Positions 26,731-35,946 of a DNA stretch of 64,000 nucleotides are shown piece by piece. Source of the stretch: an uncultured Bacilli bacterium (GTDB taxonomy: Bacteria > Bacillota_I > Bacilli_A > RF39 > UBA660); contig CAJTXV010000005.1 of assembly GCA_910584255.1 (NCBI GenBank), positions 6,560 through 70,559 on the forward strand. Direction: 5' to 3'. How positions within the stretch are numbered: position 1 is the first letter of the stretch; every line of letters begins with the position of its first letter. A model generated the notes under the pieces. It made no database searches, was not told the DNA's origin, and saw nothing but the letters and a program-made list of their open reading frames with translations. Made by a program: the position numbers and the translations under genes.

Positions 26731-27978
26731 TTATGATTCTGTTTCTGTTAGTTTATTTTGTTCTTCCTCTCTTAATTTTTCTAATTTATCATTGATTTGT
26801 TTTAACATCCGTTCATTTGGTGAAGTATCTTTTGGAATATAGTATTTTTTACCCTTTAGATTATTCGGCAAATATTGCTGTACTACAAAATTGTTAGGAT
26901 AATCATGTGGATATTTATAAATAGTAGAGTGAATTTTAATGGTATCAGGAATATCTTCACAGCGGCCTGTTCGAACATCTTCTAACGCTTTATCAAGTGC
27001 AAGATGAGCTGTATTTGATTTAGGAGATAATGCCATTTCTATTACAATTTCTCCTAAGGGAATTCTTGCTTCTGGAAGCCCTACTAGTTCACTGGCACTA
27101 ATTGCAGCCATCACTCTAGGTCCAATTTCTGGATTTGCTAGTCCTATGTCTTCATAAGCAATTACACTCATCCGCCGGTAAATACTATCCAAATCTTCCA
27201 TTTCAAGTAGTCTTGCCAAATAGTGAAGGCTAGCATTTACATCACTTCCACGAATAGATTTTTGAAATGCACTCAGTAAATCATAATGACCCGATTCGCC
27301 TTTATCAGATATAATTACTGGTTTGTTATGAATACTTTTTATTAAATCTAATGTAATCTTTTTATTACTTGAAGAATAAAATGCCATCTCTAATAGATTA
27401 TATGCATAACGAAGGTCACTTCCTGAAAGAGATGCAATATGTTCTAATACCCCTTTTTCTACTTTGATTCCTTCTAAATCAGGGTGCTTGGTAGCTCGAT
27501 TTAATCCTTCTAAAATGTCTGCACTTGTTAAATCCTTTAATTCAAATATCTGGCATCTACTACGAATGGCAGGATTGATTTTATGATATGGATTACTAGT
27601 AGTCATTCCAATTAAAGTAATTAATCCACTTTCTAGTTGCGGTAAGAGTAAGTCCTGTTTGTCCTTATTTAAACGATGAATTTCATCCATAATTAGGACA
27701 ATTCCCTCATACATTTTAGCTTCTTCTACGACGATATCAAAGTCTTTTTTATTATTCATTGTAGCATTAAAAAAACGATACCTGACTCCTAAATCCTTAA
27801 CAATTGCATTTGCAATCGTTGTTTTTCCAATCCCAGGTTTTCCATATAAAATCATAGAAAATATTTTCTTATTATTAACTAGATTTCTTAATATTTTATT
27901 TTCGCCTAGTAAATGTTTTTGACCGATCACTTCATTGATAGAATTAGGAGTTAATTGTAATGCCAGTGGCTTCTTCAT
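26731..27978 (-). CDS. rarA: Replication-associated recombination protein A (copy B)
   Basis: This is an identical second copy of the AAA+ ATPase at 18335-19582, with Walker A GKPGIGKTT and Walker B LIMDEIHRLN and the same preferred ATG after AAGTGGTGAT. RarA is normally single copy in Bacilli. Confidence 0.93.
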   Translation of the reverse strand: MKKPLALQLTPNSINEVIGQKHLLGENKILRNLVNNKKIFSMILYGKPGIGKTTIANAIVKDLGVRYRFFNATMNNKKDFDIVVEEAKMYEGIVLIMDEIHRLNKDKQDLLLPQLESGLITLIGMTTSNPYHKINPAIRSRCQIFELKDLTSADILEGLNRATKHPDLEGIKVEKGVLEHIASLSGSDLRYAYNLLEMAFYSSSNKKITLDLIKSIHNKPVIISDKGESGHYDLLSAFQKSIRGSDVNASLHYLARLLEMEDLDSIYRRMSVIAYEDIGLANPEIGPRVMAAISASELVGLPEARIPLGEIVIEMALSPKSNTAHLALDKALEDVRTGRCEDIPDTIKIHSTIYKYPHDYPNNFVVQQYLPNNLKGKKYYIPKDTSPNERMLKQINDKLEKLREEEQNKLTETES

Positions 27979-28062
27979 ATTAATCACCACTTATATTTTA
28001 TCAAAAAAGAGTACTTTTTAAAAGAAATATGTTATAATATAAAAGGATTGTAGGGAAGTAAT

Positions 28063-28959
28063 ATGAAGCTAGGAAATCAGATAGAAGAATATCTAGATTA
28101 TGTCATTGTAGAACAAAATTTAACCATTAATACCAAAAATTCATATCAAAATGAATTAACAAAGTACATGGCATTTTTAGTAAGACGTGGTATTTGGAAT
28201 ATTGAGGATATAAAGTATGAAGATATTACAGAATACTTAAAAGCTTTAAGTAATCAAAATCTAAAACCTCAATCTATTGCACATTCCATTACTGTTATTA
28301 GAAATTTTCATAAATACTTTGTGAAAACTGGAGACTTAAAGCAAGATGTTTCCAAAAATATCTCACAACCTAAATTACAAAAAAAACTACCAGTTACTTT
28401 ATCAGTTCAAGATGTAGATTGCCTATTGGATATTCAGATAGAGACACCATTTGACTATCGGAATAAGGCTATGTTAGAATTATTGTATGGTACAGGGTTG
28501 AGAATCAGTGAACTTCTTAGTTTAACATTAAATGATATTGATTTAACTAATTGTACTGTACGTTGCATGGGGAAGGGAAGAAAAGAGAGAATTGTTCCTA
28601 TTAATGACTTTATTATTGATTCTTTATCTAAATATTTAGAGGTGCGATGTCAATTAGAAAAAAGGGAGCGTTATGATTATCTTTTTTTAAATAATCATGG
28701 GAAACCGATTACAAGACAGGGCTTTTTTAAGATTTTAAAAAAAATATTATCAGAAAAAGGTCTAGACCCTAATACTTCTCCACATACATTAAGACATAGT
28801 TTTGCGACTCATTTACTAGAAAATGGGGCAGATCTTCGAGTAATTCAAGAGATGCTAGGACATAGTGATATTTCAACTACTAGAATTTATACGCATATTT
28901 CAAACCAAAAGGTAGAAAAAGATTATAAGAAATATCATCCAAGAAAGGACGAGGAATAA
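28063..28959 (+). CDS. xerD: XerC/XerD-type tyrosine recombinase (copy B)
   Basis: This is an identical second copy of the 298-residue Xer recombinase at 19667-20563 with the full catalytic set. Two identical Xer genes in one chromosome are redundant, which supports recent duplication and not functional divergence. Confidence 0.88.
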   Translation: MKLGNQIEEYLDYVIVEQNLTINTKNSYQNELTKYMAFLVRRGIWNIEDIKYEDITEYLKALSNQNLKPQSIAHSITVIRNFHKYFVKTGDLKQDVSKNISQPKLQKKLPVTLSVQDVDCLLDIQIETPFDYRNKAMLELLYGTGLRISELLSLTLNDIDLTNCTVRCMGKGRKERIVPINDFIIDSLSKYLEVRCQLEKRERYDYLFLNNHGKPITRQGFFKILKKILSEKGLDPNTSPHTLRHSFATHLLENGADLRVIQEMLGHSDISTTRIYTHISNQKVEKDYKKYHPRKDEE

Positions 28960-28962
28960 ATT

Positions 28963-30129
28963 ATGAAATTTAAAAGAGTATTTTTAGTAATTCTTGATTC
29001 TTTAGGAGTAGGGGAAGCAATGGATGCAGCCAACTATGGTGATACTGGTGCCAATACTCTAGGTCATATTAATGAACAATATAATTTATTTGTGCCTAAC
29101 TTAAAGAAATTAGGGTTTATGGATACTTTAACGATGGCGGAAAATGATGAAGTAGAAGCCTATTATACAATCGCTAGACCAACAAATCCAGGAAAAGATA
29201 CACTAACAGGTCATTATGAACTTCTTGGGGTAAGGAATTTAGTGCCATTTAAATCATTTACAGAAAATGGATTTCCACGTGATTTATTAGAACAAATTGA
29301 ACAACTAACAAAAAGACGTGTCATTGGAAATAAAAATGCTCAGGGAATTGATATTATTAATGAACTTGGGGAGAGGCATATGCAGTATGGTGCATTAATT
29401 CTTTATACTTCGAATGGTTCTAACCTGTATATTGCTGCACATGAAGATATTATTCCTGCGGCAAAACTCTATGAGTATGCTGAAAAAATAAGAAAAATTA
29501 CAATGACAGAAGAGTTAAAAATTGGGAGGGTGATTGCTCGTGTATTTACAGGAAAGCCTGGGAACTTTCGATTTACAAATGATCGTTATGATTTAGCAGT
29601 AAAACCACCTACTAAAAGTGTTTTTAATCTATTACAAGAAAATGATTATGCTACGATTTCGATTGGGAAAATTACAGATATTTTTGATGAAGATGGGATT
29701 TCAAAGAAAATGAAAGCAGGTAATAATACAGAAGCATTAAATAAATTAAGTGATGTGATGGATAAAAATTTTACTGGATTATGTGTTTGTAATTTAAATG
29801 ATTTTGATCAAGAATTTGGACATAGACGTGATTTGGAAGGATATGCAAAAGCAATTGAAGAATTTGATGTTCAGGTACCAATGTTAATTAATAAGCTTGA
29901 TACAGAGGATTTATTAATTTTTACTGCCGATCATGGATGTGATCCTACATTTCCTGGAAATGATCACACAAGAGAGAATGTTCCAGTTGTTATTTTTGGA
30001 AGAAATTTAAGATTCCCAGAGCGCTTAGATATCTTAGAGTCTATGGGTGATATTGGTGCTACAATTGCTGAAAACTTTGGAACAACGCAATTATTAGTTG
30101 GAAAAAGTTTTTTAGAAAAGTTGCAATGA
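28963..30129 (+). CDS. deoB: Phosphopentomutase (copy B)
   Basis: The enzyme is identical to the 388-residue phosphopentomutase at 20567-21733. In this copy the operon continues into an intact phosphatase gene, overlapping it at ATGATG. Confidence 0.95.
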   Translation: MKFKRVFLVILDSLGVGEAMDAANYGDTGANTLGHINEQYNLFVPNLKKLGFMDTLTMAENDEVEAYYTIARPTNPGKDTLTGHYELLGVRNLVPFKSFTENGFPRDLLEQIEQLTKRRVIGNKNAQGIDIINELGERHMQYGALILYTSNGSNLYIAAHEDIIPAAKLYEYAEKIRKITMTEELKIGRVIARVFTGKPGNFRFTNDRYDLAVKPPTKSVFNLLQENDYATISIGKITDIFDEDGISKKMKAGNNTEALNKLSDVMDKNFTGLCVCNLNDFDQEFGHRRDLEGYAKAIEEFDVQVPMLINKLDTEDLLIFTADHGCDPTFPGNDHTRENVPVVIFGRNLRFPERLDILESMGDIGATIAENFGTTQLLVGKSFLEKLQ

Positions 30130-30581
30130 TGAAAAAAATTGTATTTGTTTGCTTGGGAAATATTTGCAGAAGTCCCATGGCTGAAGCAATTATGAAAAAA
30201 CTTTTAAAGGAACAAAAATTAGAGATGATTTTTCAAGTAGATTCAATGGCTACTAGTTTTGAGGAAGTAGGAAATCCTATTTATCCTCCTGCACGAGAAA
30301 AGCTAAAAGAGAGGGGCATTTTAGCTTTCACACATCAAGCAAAAGTTTTTAAAAAAGAAAACTACGATGAATATGATTATATTATTGGGATGGAAGAGAG
30401 TAATATCTATAATTTAATACGTATTGTTGATGCCGATCAAGAGCATAAAATTCGTAAGCTACTTGGCCATCATGATATTAAAGATCCTTGGTATACAAGA
30501 GATTTTGAAACAACTTATCAAGAAATTGAATATGGATGTCGTCAACTTTTAGAAGAATTAATAAAAAGAGAAGGGGAGTAG
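30126..30581 (+). CDS. Low-molecular-weight protein tyrosine phosphatase, intact copy
   Basis: The 151-residue protein has the LMW-PTP P-loop CLGNICRS (C-x5-R-S) at residues 9-16 and the general-acid motif DPWY near residue 120. It dephosphorylates tyrosine or arginine residues on proteins; related Bacillus enzymes include YwlE and YfkJ. Residues 1-80 are encoded within copy B, and the rest lies in unique sequence past the duplication end at 30368. It is the last gene of the xerD-deoB operon and is followed by a terminator. Confidence 0.9.
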   Translation: MMKKIVFVCLGNICRSPMAEAIMKKLLKEQKLEMIFQVDSMATSFEEVGNPIYPPAREKLKERGILAFTHQAKVFKKENYDEYDYIIGMEESNIYNLIRIVDADQEHKIRKLLGHHDIKDPWYTRDFETTYQEIEYGCRQLLEELIKREGE

Positions 30582-30605
30582 TATAGATTTTCTCCCCTTT
30601 TTATT
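30571..30605. terminator. Bidirectional terminator between the phosphatase and DUF1540 genes
   Basis: AAGGGGAG (30571-30578) and CTCCCCTT (30592-30599) pair perfectly around a 13-base loop, followed by a T run on the plus strand. It lies between convergent genes. Confidence 0.8.
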
Positions 30606-30789
30606 TATCACATTTAAAATTTTTACAGATAGTTTCTTTCTTATCAATAGCTTCATCACAACCACAAGTACAACCAACTTCTATTTCATCCAGTGTGCAG
30701 CAGTGATTATCGCAATCCTGATGTGTACAAGATTCTACATTGCATTTTATATTTTGATTGTTAGTTGATTCTTTTTTCTTTTTACTCAT
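30601..30789 (-). CDS. Small Cys-rich DUF1540 protein
   Basis: This 62-residue protein has the spaced cysteines of DUF1540 (CNVESCTHQDCDNHC then IEVGCTCGCDEA). Family members are small, presumed metal-binding proteins of Clostridia and Bacilli without a known role. The start is well supported by AAGGAGGGATGAAGAT. It stands alone between a terminator and a long empty region. Confidence 0.8.
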   Translation of the reverse strand: MSKKKKESTNNQNIKCNVESCTHQDCDNHCCTLDEIEVGCTCGCDEAIDKKETICKNFKCDK

Positions 30790-31517
30790 ATCTTCATCCC
30801 TCCTTTTTTTATTATGCCTTCCCTACACTTAATTTATACTAAAAATGATGAATAACTAACTGCTAATAAAGAATACATTTAAATTTAATAAAGTGTTCTA
30901 ATTGGAATCGAGAGATGATTTAGGTTGATAATTACCCATTCGAAGAGAAAAAATAAAATATTAATATCAGTATTCAAAGTAAAAACAAACACAAACATAT
31001 AGTTTATATAACTTAATGATTCTTATAGTATATATCTGTTTATTATATATATTAATCAGTTTTATTGGCTTGATGAAATTTAAAAGAATATAGTTTATTT
31101 TAATATATGGATATTTCCCAGGTAATGAATATAGTTTTGTCTTACTGTTAATACTATAAGTATTATGTTATAATATAATTATTAATTTATCGAAGAGTTA
31201 TATGTTTGTCCAGGAAATTATATCGATAAGTTAACATAATATCAATTATGCGAAATAAAGAAACTCTGTTAGTTTTAATAAAGATTATTTTCTTTAACCA
31301 ATAGTAAAACTTTATTAACTATTAGTAAATACATATTTTATGTCATTATTAGAAATGATTATCATAGTAAATTAAAATAGTTGCTCAATTTTGGATATAA
31401 TTTAGGAAATCAAAAAGGAAGTGAATTGACTCTAGATTAATGCTTCTCTTCCCACTAATAAAAACTCTTTAAAATAACCCTATGATGTAGTATTATATTA
31501 TTCATAGAGGTGACTGT
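30790..31517. other. Long AT-rich intergenic region, no gene recognised
   Basis: About 700 bases are very AT-rich with stops in every frame and no RNA gene or repeat that I can support. Two loosely similar stretches containing CCAGG (near 31119 and 31212) may be noise. The right end holds the ribosome site GAGGTGA for the next gene. It may be the remains of deleted genes. Confidence 0.4.
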
Positions 31518-32216
31518 ATGAGGAAAAAGAAGGAAATTATAATTTATAAAAATCTTTCTCTTTTTTATGATTTTTGTACTGATTGTATTGAAGAATTGTC
31601 ATATAATAAATACTTAAGAACTCCAATTTTTTTCATGTTGTTAGTTGACTGCATCTATTTATTTATAATGACGCTTCTAATACTGTTTAAAATAAATATT
31701 TATATAATTACTTTGATTTCGTTTTTTTCTATCATTTTTATTAATATTATCATATATTATATATTTAGTATCTTTTTAAAAAGAAAACTAAGGGATTATT
31801 TACTTGCCTTGTACCCTACTTTTTTAAAGCTACTATCTACAAGAAAGTATTCTGCTCTAAATTCACTTACTATGCTTAATGAACTAGCTTATTATGTTCA
31901 AAAGATTAAAAATCAATCTCAAAACAAAATAGAAGATATTCATCCAAAAATTTATGCAATAATTACTTTTCTACTATCTGCTATTTTTTCTTGGATTACC
32001 TCTCTTACATTGTTGTTTATTTTAATTGCAATATTTATATTTCTTTTAATATTAAAAGATCTATTTGATATTATTTTTTCAAAGAATTATAATGAGTTTG
32101 CTAATTCAATACTCTTATCTTGCATTGAAGAACGTCGACTAGAAATTATAAAATCAAGTCAAAGAAATGGGTTTACAAAACTTAAATATGCTCTTAGATT
32201 AGGAGAATACCACTGA
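31518..32216 (+). CDS. Multi-spanning membrane protein of unknown function
   Basis: I do not recognise this 232-residue protein. It has four strongly hydrophobic segments in two hairpins (about residues 38-60, 62-88, 150-165 and 166-185) separated by a basic helical loop, and both ends are basic and probably cytoplasmic. The two-hairpin layout recalls small membrane proteins of lipid metabolism, but no motif supports a function. GAGGTGACTGT gives a good ribosome site. It is a single-gene unit ended by a terminator. Confidence 0.6.
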   Translation: MRKKKEIIIYKNLSLFYDFCTDCIEELSYNKYLRTPIFFMLLVDCIYLFIMTLLILFKINIYIITLISFFSIIFINIIIYYIFSIFLKRKLRDYLLALYPTFLKLLSTRKYSALNSLTMLNELAYYVQKIKNQSQNKIEDIHPKIYAIITFLLSAIFSWITSLTLLFILIAIFIFLLILKDLFDIIFSKNYNEFANSILLSCIEERRLEIIKSSQRNGFTKLKYALRLGEYH

Positions 32217-32244
32217 TATTAATTAATATCCTTCCTCTAAAATT

Positions 32245-32274
32245 AAAAAGGGACTTTTTAAAGCCCCTTTTATA
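32245..32274. terminator. Bidirectional terminator between convergent genes
   Basis: AAAAGGGACTTT and AAAGCCCCTTTT pair with one mismatch around TT, flanked by A and T runs, so it can serve the membrane protein gene (plus) and the regulator gene (minus). Confidence 0.75.
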
Positions 32275-33037
32275 CTTTTCTAGATTGAATCTCTGCAATT
32301 TTATCTAATACTTCTTTTGCGTTTTCATTATTGATTTCGGTATATCCTAATTCCTTTAATGCTTGTACTTTTGCAGTATTTAGTTCTTGTGTACGAGATA
32401 ATCGTTCTTCTTTCTTATGTTCAATTTCTTGCACAAAACGTTTATGTGTATCCGCAATTTTAGAACGAGATGCTCCTCCATTTGTATATAACGTCATTGC
32501 AGAAAATAGAATACTCTCAAATATGAATTGTTGATTTTCATTAAATACATATTCTGTGTGATCAACAAATCCCATTGATTTTGACATATATCCTAGAATA
32601 TATTTAAGTTCCTTGTTTGTTTCCATAGATTGTAAGAAATGATAAAGGTAACGGTAACTATTATATGTATCCTTGGTTTTATCATCTGCTAGTTTTTCTT
32701 TTAATAGATTAATAATGTCTGTTAATAGCTCTTGTTCTTTCTTATTAAATCCTTTTAAGTCTGCTAGGATTTCTTTTCCAGATGATTCTTTTACTCCGTC
32801 ATTTAGACGATTTTCGACTTGAATAATGTATTCACCGCCTACTTTAATTGTTGGAATGTCTTTTGCATCTTGAATACCTAAAAGACACAATATTTTCATT
32901 GCTTTTTCTTTTGGCCATTCACTTAAATCACCTTGTGCTAAATAGTTATATAGCATTTGTCTCGAAACTCCAAGATATTTTGCTAATCTTACTTTAGAGA
33001 TTCCTAATTCTCCTAACAAGTCATTCAAATTCTTCAT
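32270..33037 (-). CDS. XRE-family regulator with C-terminal helical domain
   Basis: The 255-residue protein begins with a helix-turn-helix: LLGELGISKVRLAKYLGVSR with the recognition helix SRQMLYNYLAQ (residues about 8-40). The remaining 190 residues are helical and charged with no recognised domain. It is cytoplasmic and probably controls transcription of an unknown target. Its start is about 70 bases downstream of the mnmA stop, so it may be cotranscribed with mnmA. Confidence 0.75.
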   Translation of the reverse strand: MKNLNDLLGELGISKVRLAKYLGVSRQMLYNYLAQGDLSEWPKEKAMKILCLLGIQDAKDIPTIKVGGEYIIQVENRLNDGVKESSGKEILADLKGFNKKEQELLTDIINLLKEKLADDKTKDTYNSYRYLYHFLQSMETNKELKYILGYMSKSMGFVDHTEYVFNENQQFIFESILFSAMTLYTNGGASRSKIADTHKRFVQEIEHKKEERLSRTQELNTAKVQALKELGYTEINNENAKEVLDKIAEIQSRKV

Positions 33038-33107
33038 AATGTCAAACCTCCTAATTTAATTCTATCACGTTTATATAAAAAATCAAGTAGTAAAGTTTAC
33101 AAATTAT

Positions 33108-34214
33108 TTACAATATATACCAAATTTTCTTTCCATCTTTACAAACTGTTTTAATAATTCCTCCACCAAGGCATTTCTCACCATCATAAAAGACGCATGA
33201 TTGCCCAGGAGTTACAGATTTAATATCCTTATATTTCACACAAATTTCACCGTTTTCTAGATATTCTAGCTCTACTGGATAATCTTCTGCACGATAGCGA
33301 AATTTTGCTGTACAATGGCTTGGATGCTCTTCTGTATTAAAATTAATTGTATCGATAATACAACTATCTGATAATAAGTAATCCGTTTTATCTCCAATGG
33401 CAATATATAAAATATTCTTATCCATATTTTTTCCTACTACAAACATTCTTTCATCTGTTCCACCAATATTAAGTCCCCTTCTCTGCCCAATTGTATAATA
33501 CATGAGACCAATATGTGTACCTACTATCTCATTTGTTTCTATATTTACAACATTTCCAGGTTGGTTTGGTAAATAATTTTTTAAAAAATTTCTAAAGTTT
33601 CTTTCTCCTATAAAACAAATACCAGTAGAGTCTTTTTTCTTGGCAGTAATTAAATTATACTCTTCTGCAATCTTTCTTACTTCTGGTTTTGTTAACTCAC
33701 CTATTGGGAATAATACATTTTGTAGTTGTTCTTTCGATAATTGTGATAGAAAATAAGTTTGATCTTTATTTAAATCTACTGCTCTTAGTAGTTTTCCATC
33801 CTTAATTCTAGCATAGTGCCCTGTTGCAATATAATCAGTGCCTAATCTTTTTGCTTCTCGAATAAAATAATCAAATTTAATATATTTGTTACACATGATA
33901 TCAGGATTTGGTGTGCGTCCTTTTTTTAATTCGTCTAAAAAGTATTGAAAGACATTATCCCAATATTCTTTTACAAAATCAATTCGATGTAGTGGGATTC
34001 CAATTTTTTTGCAAACTTCAAGTGCATCATTATAATCTTGTTCTTGAGGACAAATATTATTATCTAAATCGGGGTTTCCTAAAAAGTCACCATTTAAAGA
34101 ACTATCCCAGTTTCGCATAAAGAGTCCAATTACTTCGTAACCCTGCTCTTTTAGAAGAATAGCAGCAACACTGCTATCGACTCCTCCACTCATTCCAATT
34201 ACTACTTTTTTCAT
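33108..34214 (-). CDS. mnmA: tRNA-specific 2-thiouridylase MnmA
   Basis: MnmA adds sulfur to U34 of tRNA Lys, Glu and Gln using ATP and sulfur from a cysteine desulfurase relay. The 368-residue protein has the PP-loop SGGVDSSVAA at its start, the tRNA-recognition motif NPDIMCNKYIKF with the first catalytic Cys, and GICFIGERNF with the second Cys. The C-terminal beta barrel (YYTIGQRRGLNIGG) is present. I chose the ATG at 34214 after AAAGTGGTGAGAC; an upstream GTG lies inside that ribosome site. Confidence 0.95.
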   Translation of the reverse strand: MKKVVIGMSGGVDSSVAAILLKEQGYEVIGLFMRNWDSSLNGDFLGNPDLDNNICPQEQDYNDALEVCKKIGIPLHRIDFVKEYWDNVFQYFLDELKKGRTPNPDIMCNKYIKFDYFIREAKRLGTDYIATGHYARIKDGKLLRAVDLNKDQTYFLSQLSKEQLQNVLFPIGELTKPEVRKIAEEYNLITAKKKDSTGICFIGERNFRNFLKNYLPNQPGNVVNIETNEIVGTHIGLMYYTIGQRRGLNIGGTDERMFVVGKNMDKNILYIAIGDKTDYLLSDSCIIDTINFNTEEHPSHCTAKFRYRAEDYPVELEYLENGEICVKYKDIKSVTPGQSCVFYDGEKCLGGGIIKTVCKDGKKIWYIL

Positions 34215-34337
34215 ATGTCTCACCACTTTAATTTTATCAAATTATTCAATTAAAGTCTATTTTGTATAGATAATTTTAAGCATTTTAATTTTTTAAGATT
34301 TATATCTAATTATAGAACTAGAGCATCTTTATACAAT

Positions 34338-34808
34338 TCACAAAATAAAGCTATAATAAAGCCACTTAGTTATCATAGTTACTAATAATGAAATAGAAAG
34401 TTCAAATGAATATTCTCTTTTTTTAGGAAGAATTGCAATTAAAATTAAAAAATATAAAGTGTTCATTATCAAATAACTAAGTATCATTTTCTTAACAATC
34501 ATGTAATCTAAAATTAGATTCAATATAAAAAAAATTCCCGTGGTATTTATAATTTTTTTTAATATAATCCTATAATACTTATTTTTACCACAACGTATAA
34601 TTACATGATTTCGGTTTAAAATATATGTATAATACTGTTCTATAAAATAATTCAAGTAGCAATAATTAAATAAAATGGAAATCATTATATAAAATACTTG
34701 ATTGATTGTAAAATATTTGGTAGTCAAAAATATTTGGATATCTCCTACAAATTTATAAATTAAAACTTGCATTATCACTAAAAATAGAATATTTTTATAC
34801 TTTTTCAT
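34338..34808 (-). CDS. Small membrane protein at the end of the ABC locus
   Basis: The 156-residue, mostly hydrophobic protein has about four membrane segments and basic loops, and matches no family I know. It overlaps the end of the ATPase gene by 14 bases, so it is translationally coupled. It could be a permease subunit or an immunity-type membrane protein of the same transporter. It is the last gene of the locus. Confidence 0.65.
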   Translation of the reverse strand: MKKYKNILFLVIMQVLIYKFVGDIQIFLTTKYFTINQVFYIMISILFNYCYLNYFIEQYYTYILNRNHVIIRCGKNKYYRIILKKIINTTGIFFILNLILDYMIVKKMILSYLIMNTLYFLILIAILPKKREYSFELSISLLVTMITKWLYYSFIL

Positions 34809-35412
34809 ATTTTCTCTTTTTTATTATTTGGTTATTTTCAATTAGTAAATGATAATCATAATCTAATTTATTATATAAATCATGAGATGCGATAATAATA
34901 GTTTTTCCTTCTTTGTTTAATTTTTTTACTAGTTTAAAAAATACTTCAATTGCATCTACATCTAATCCTCTTGTAGGTTCATCAAATAAAATTAAATCTT
35001 GATCCTCCATAATGGCTTGAATAATTGCTACTTTTTGGCGCATACCAACGGAATAAGTACTTAGTTTTTTTCTGTTATATAAATCTAATGAAAACATTTC
35101 ACATAAGTTTTTCACTTTTTCTTCATCGAATGTTCCTTTCAAATTATATAAATATTTTAAATTATATAGGATTGTTTCGTTTTCGATAAATCCACTATTT
35201 CCAATTACTGCACCTATTTTTAAGTTTTCTTCTTTTAAAACTTCCCCTGTCGTTGGTTCTAAGATATCACAAATAATCATAAATAGTGTAGACTTTCCAG
35301 TCCCATTTTTTCCAAATAGATGAATTAATTCTTTCTTTTTAATTTCTAAATTCACATCTTCATATAATAGATTGTTCTTAAACTTTTTACTAATATTTTT
35401 AAGTTCTAACAT
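34795..35412 (-). CDS. ABC transporter ATP-binding protein of the secreted-protein locus
   Basis: This 205-residue ATPase drives a membrane transporter. It has Walker A FGKNGTGKST, the signature YSVGMRQKV (SxGxxQ type, as in ABC-2 drug and peptide exporters), Walker B LILFDEPTRGLD and the switch histidine in IIASHDLYNK. It is flanked directly by three membrane-protein genes (2 bases upstream, overlapping downstream), which are the likely permease parts. The context of two secreted proteins upstream suggests export or self-protection. Confidence 0.88.
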   Translation of the reverse strand: MLELKNISKKFKNNLLYEDVNLEIKKKELIHLFGKNGTGKSTLFMIICDILEPTTGEVLKEENLKIGAVIGNSGFIENETILYNLKYLYNLKGTFDEEKVKNLCEMFSLDLYNRKKLSTYSVGMRQKVAIIQAIMEDQDLILFDEPTRGLDVDAIEVFFKLVKKLNKEGKTIIIASHDLYNKLDYDYHLLIENNQIIKKRKYEKV

Positions 35413-35413
35413 T

Positions 35414-35941
35414 TTAACCTCCTATAAATATATTTACTAAAACTTCAAGTACAAAGACATAATGGTATATTAAATTGACTAACACTGGCATTACCATTTT
35501 ACCATCTTTCTGATTATTTACAAAACTAAGCATACAAAATAATTCTAAAAATACAAAATAGATTGTTTGTATAAAAAAATATGCAATAACCCTAGAATAG
35601 TAAATTTTCTCTAATCCAACAATACTATAAATTGATATATATGGTATGAATAGATATATTATACTAGATAATACAGCATATAGAATATACTTTTTCAGAA
35701 ATTGATTTTTTGTATATCTTGTAATAATCTTATCAAACATTGCATTTATCTTTGAAATTCTAGTAAACATCATCCATATATATACATTATCTAATATAAG
35801 TGCAATATAATTGGATGAAAATAAGATAAAAAGTAAATTGGTCTCTTCTTTATTTTGAATCATATAAGGAAAAAGTAAAAGGCAAATCATTAAAACTAAA
35901 ATTTGCTTTTTCTCAATACTTTTTCTAAAGAGTATTCCCAT
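35414..35941 (-). CDS. Membrane protein, probable permease subunit
   Basis: The 175-residue protein has about five hydrophobic segments and no recognised motif. It ends 2 bases before the ATPase gene and starts 6 bases after the 266-residue membrane protein gene. This tight spacing makes a permease role likely. Confidence 0.65.
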   Translation of the reverse strand: MGILFRKSIEKKQILVLMICLLLFPYMIQNKEETNLLFILFSSNYIALILDNVYIWMMFTRISKINAMFDKIITRYTKNQFLKKYILYAVLSSIIYLFIPYISIYSIVGLEKIYYSRVIAYFFIQTIYFVFLELFCMLSFVNNQKDGKMVMPVLVNLIYHYVFVLEVLVNIFIGG

Positions 35942-35946
35942 TCATA

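Larger units (their letters stand above)
21973..30368. repeat. Tandem duplication of 8,396 bp, copy B
   Basis: This is the second direct copy of 13577-21972, directly abutting it. It ends inside the complete phosphatase gene, after which unique sequence resumes at 30369. Encoded proteins are identical to copy A, so the duplication is very recent or under homogenisation. Confidence 0.95.

Noticed and set aside
13577..30368. IS- or transposon-mediated origin of the tandem duplication
   Set aside because: No insertion sequence, long direct repeat or inverted repeat lies at 13577, 21973 or 30369; only a GAA triplet is shared.
30790..31517. Riboswitch or small RNA in the long intergenic gap
   Set aside because: No conserved riboswitch core, clear promoter-terminator pair or strong hairpin could be found by eye.
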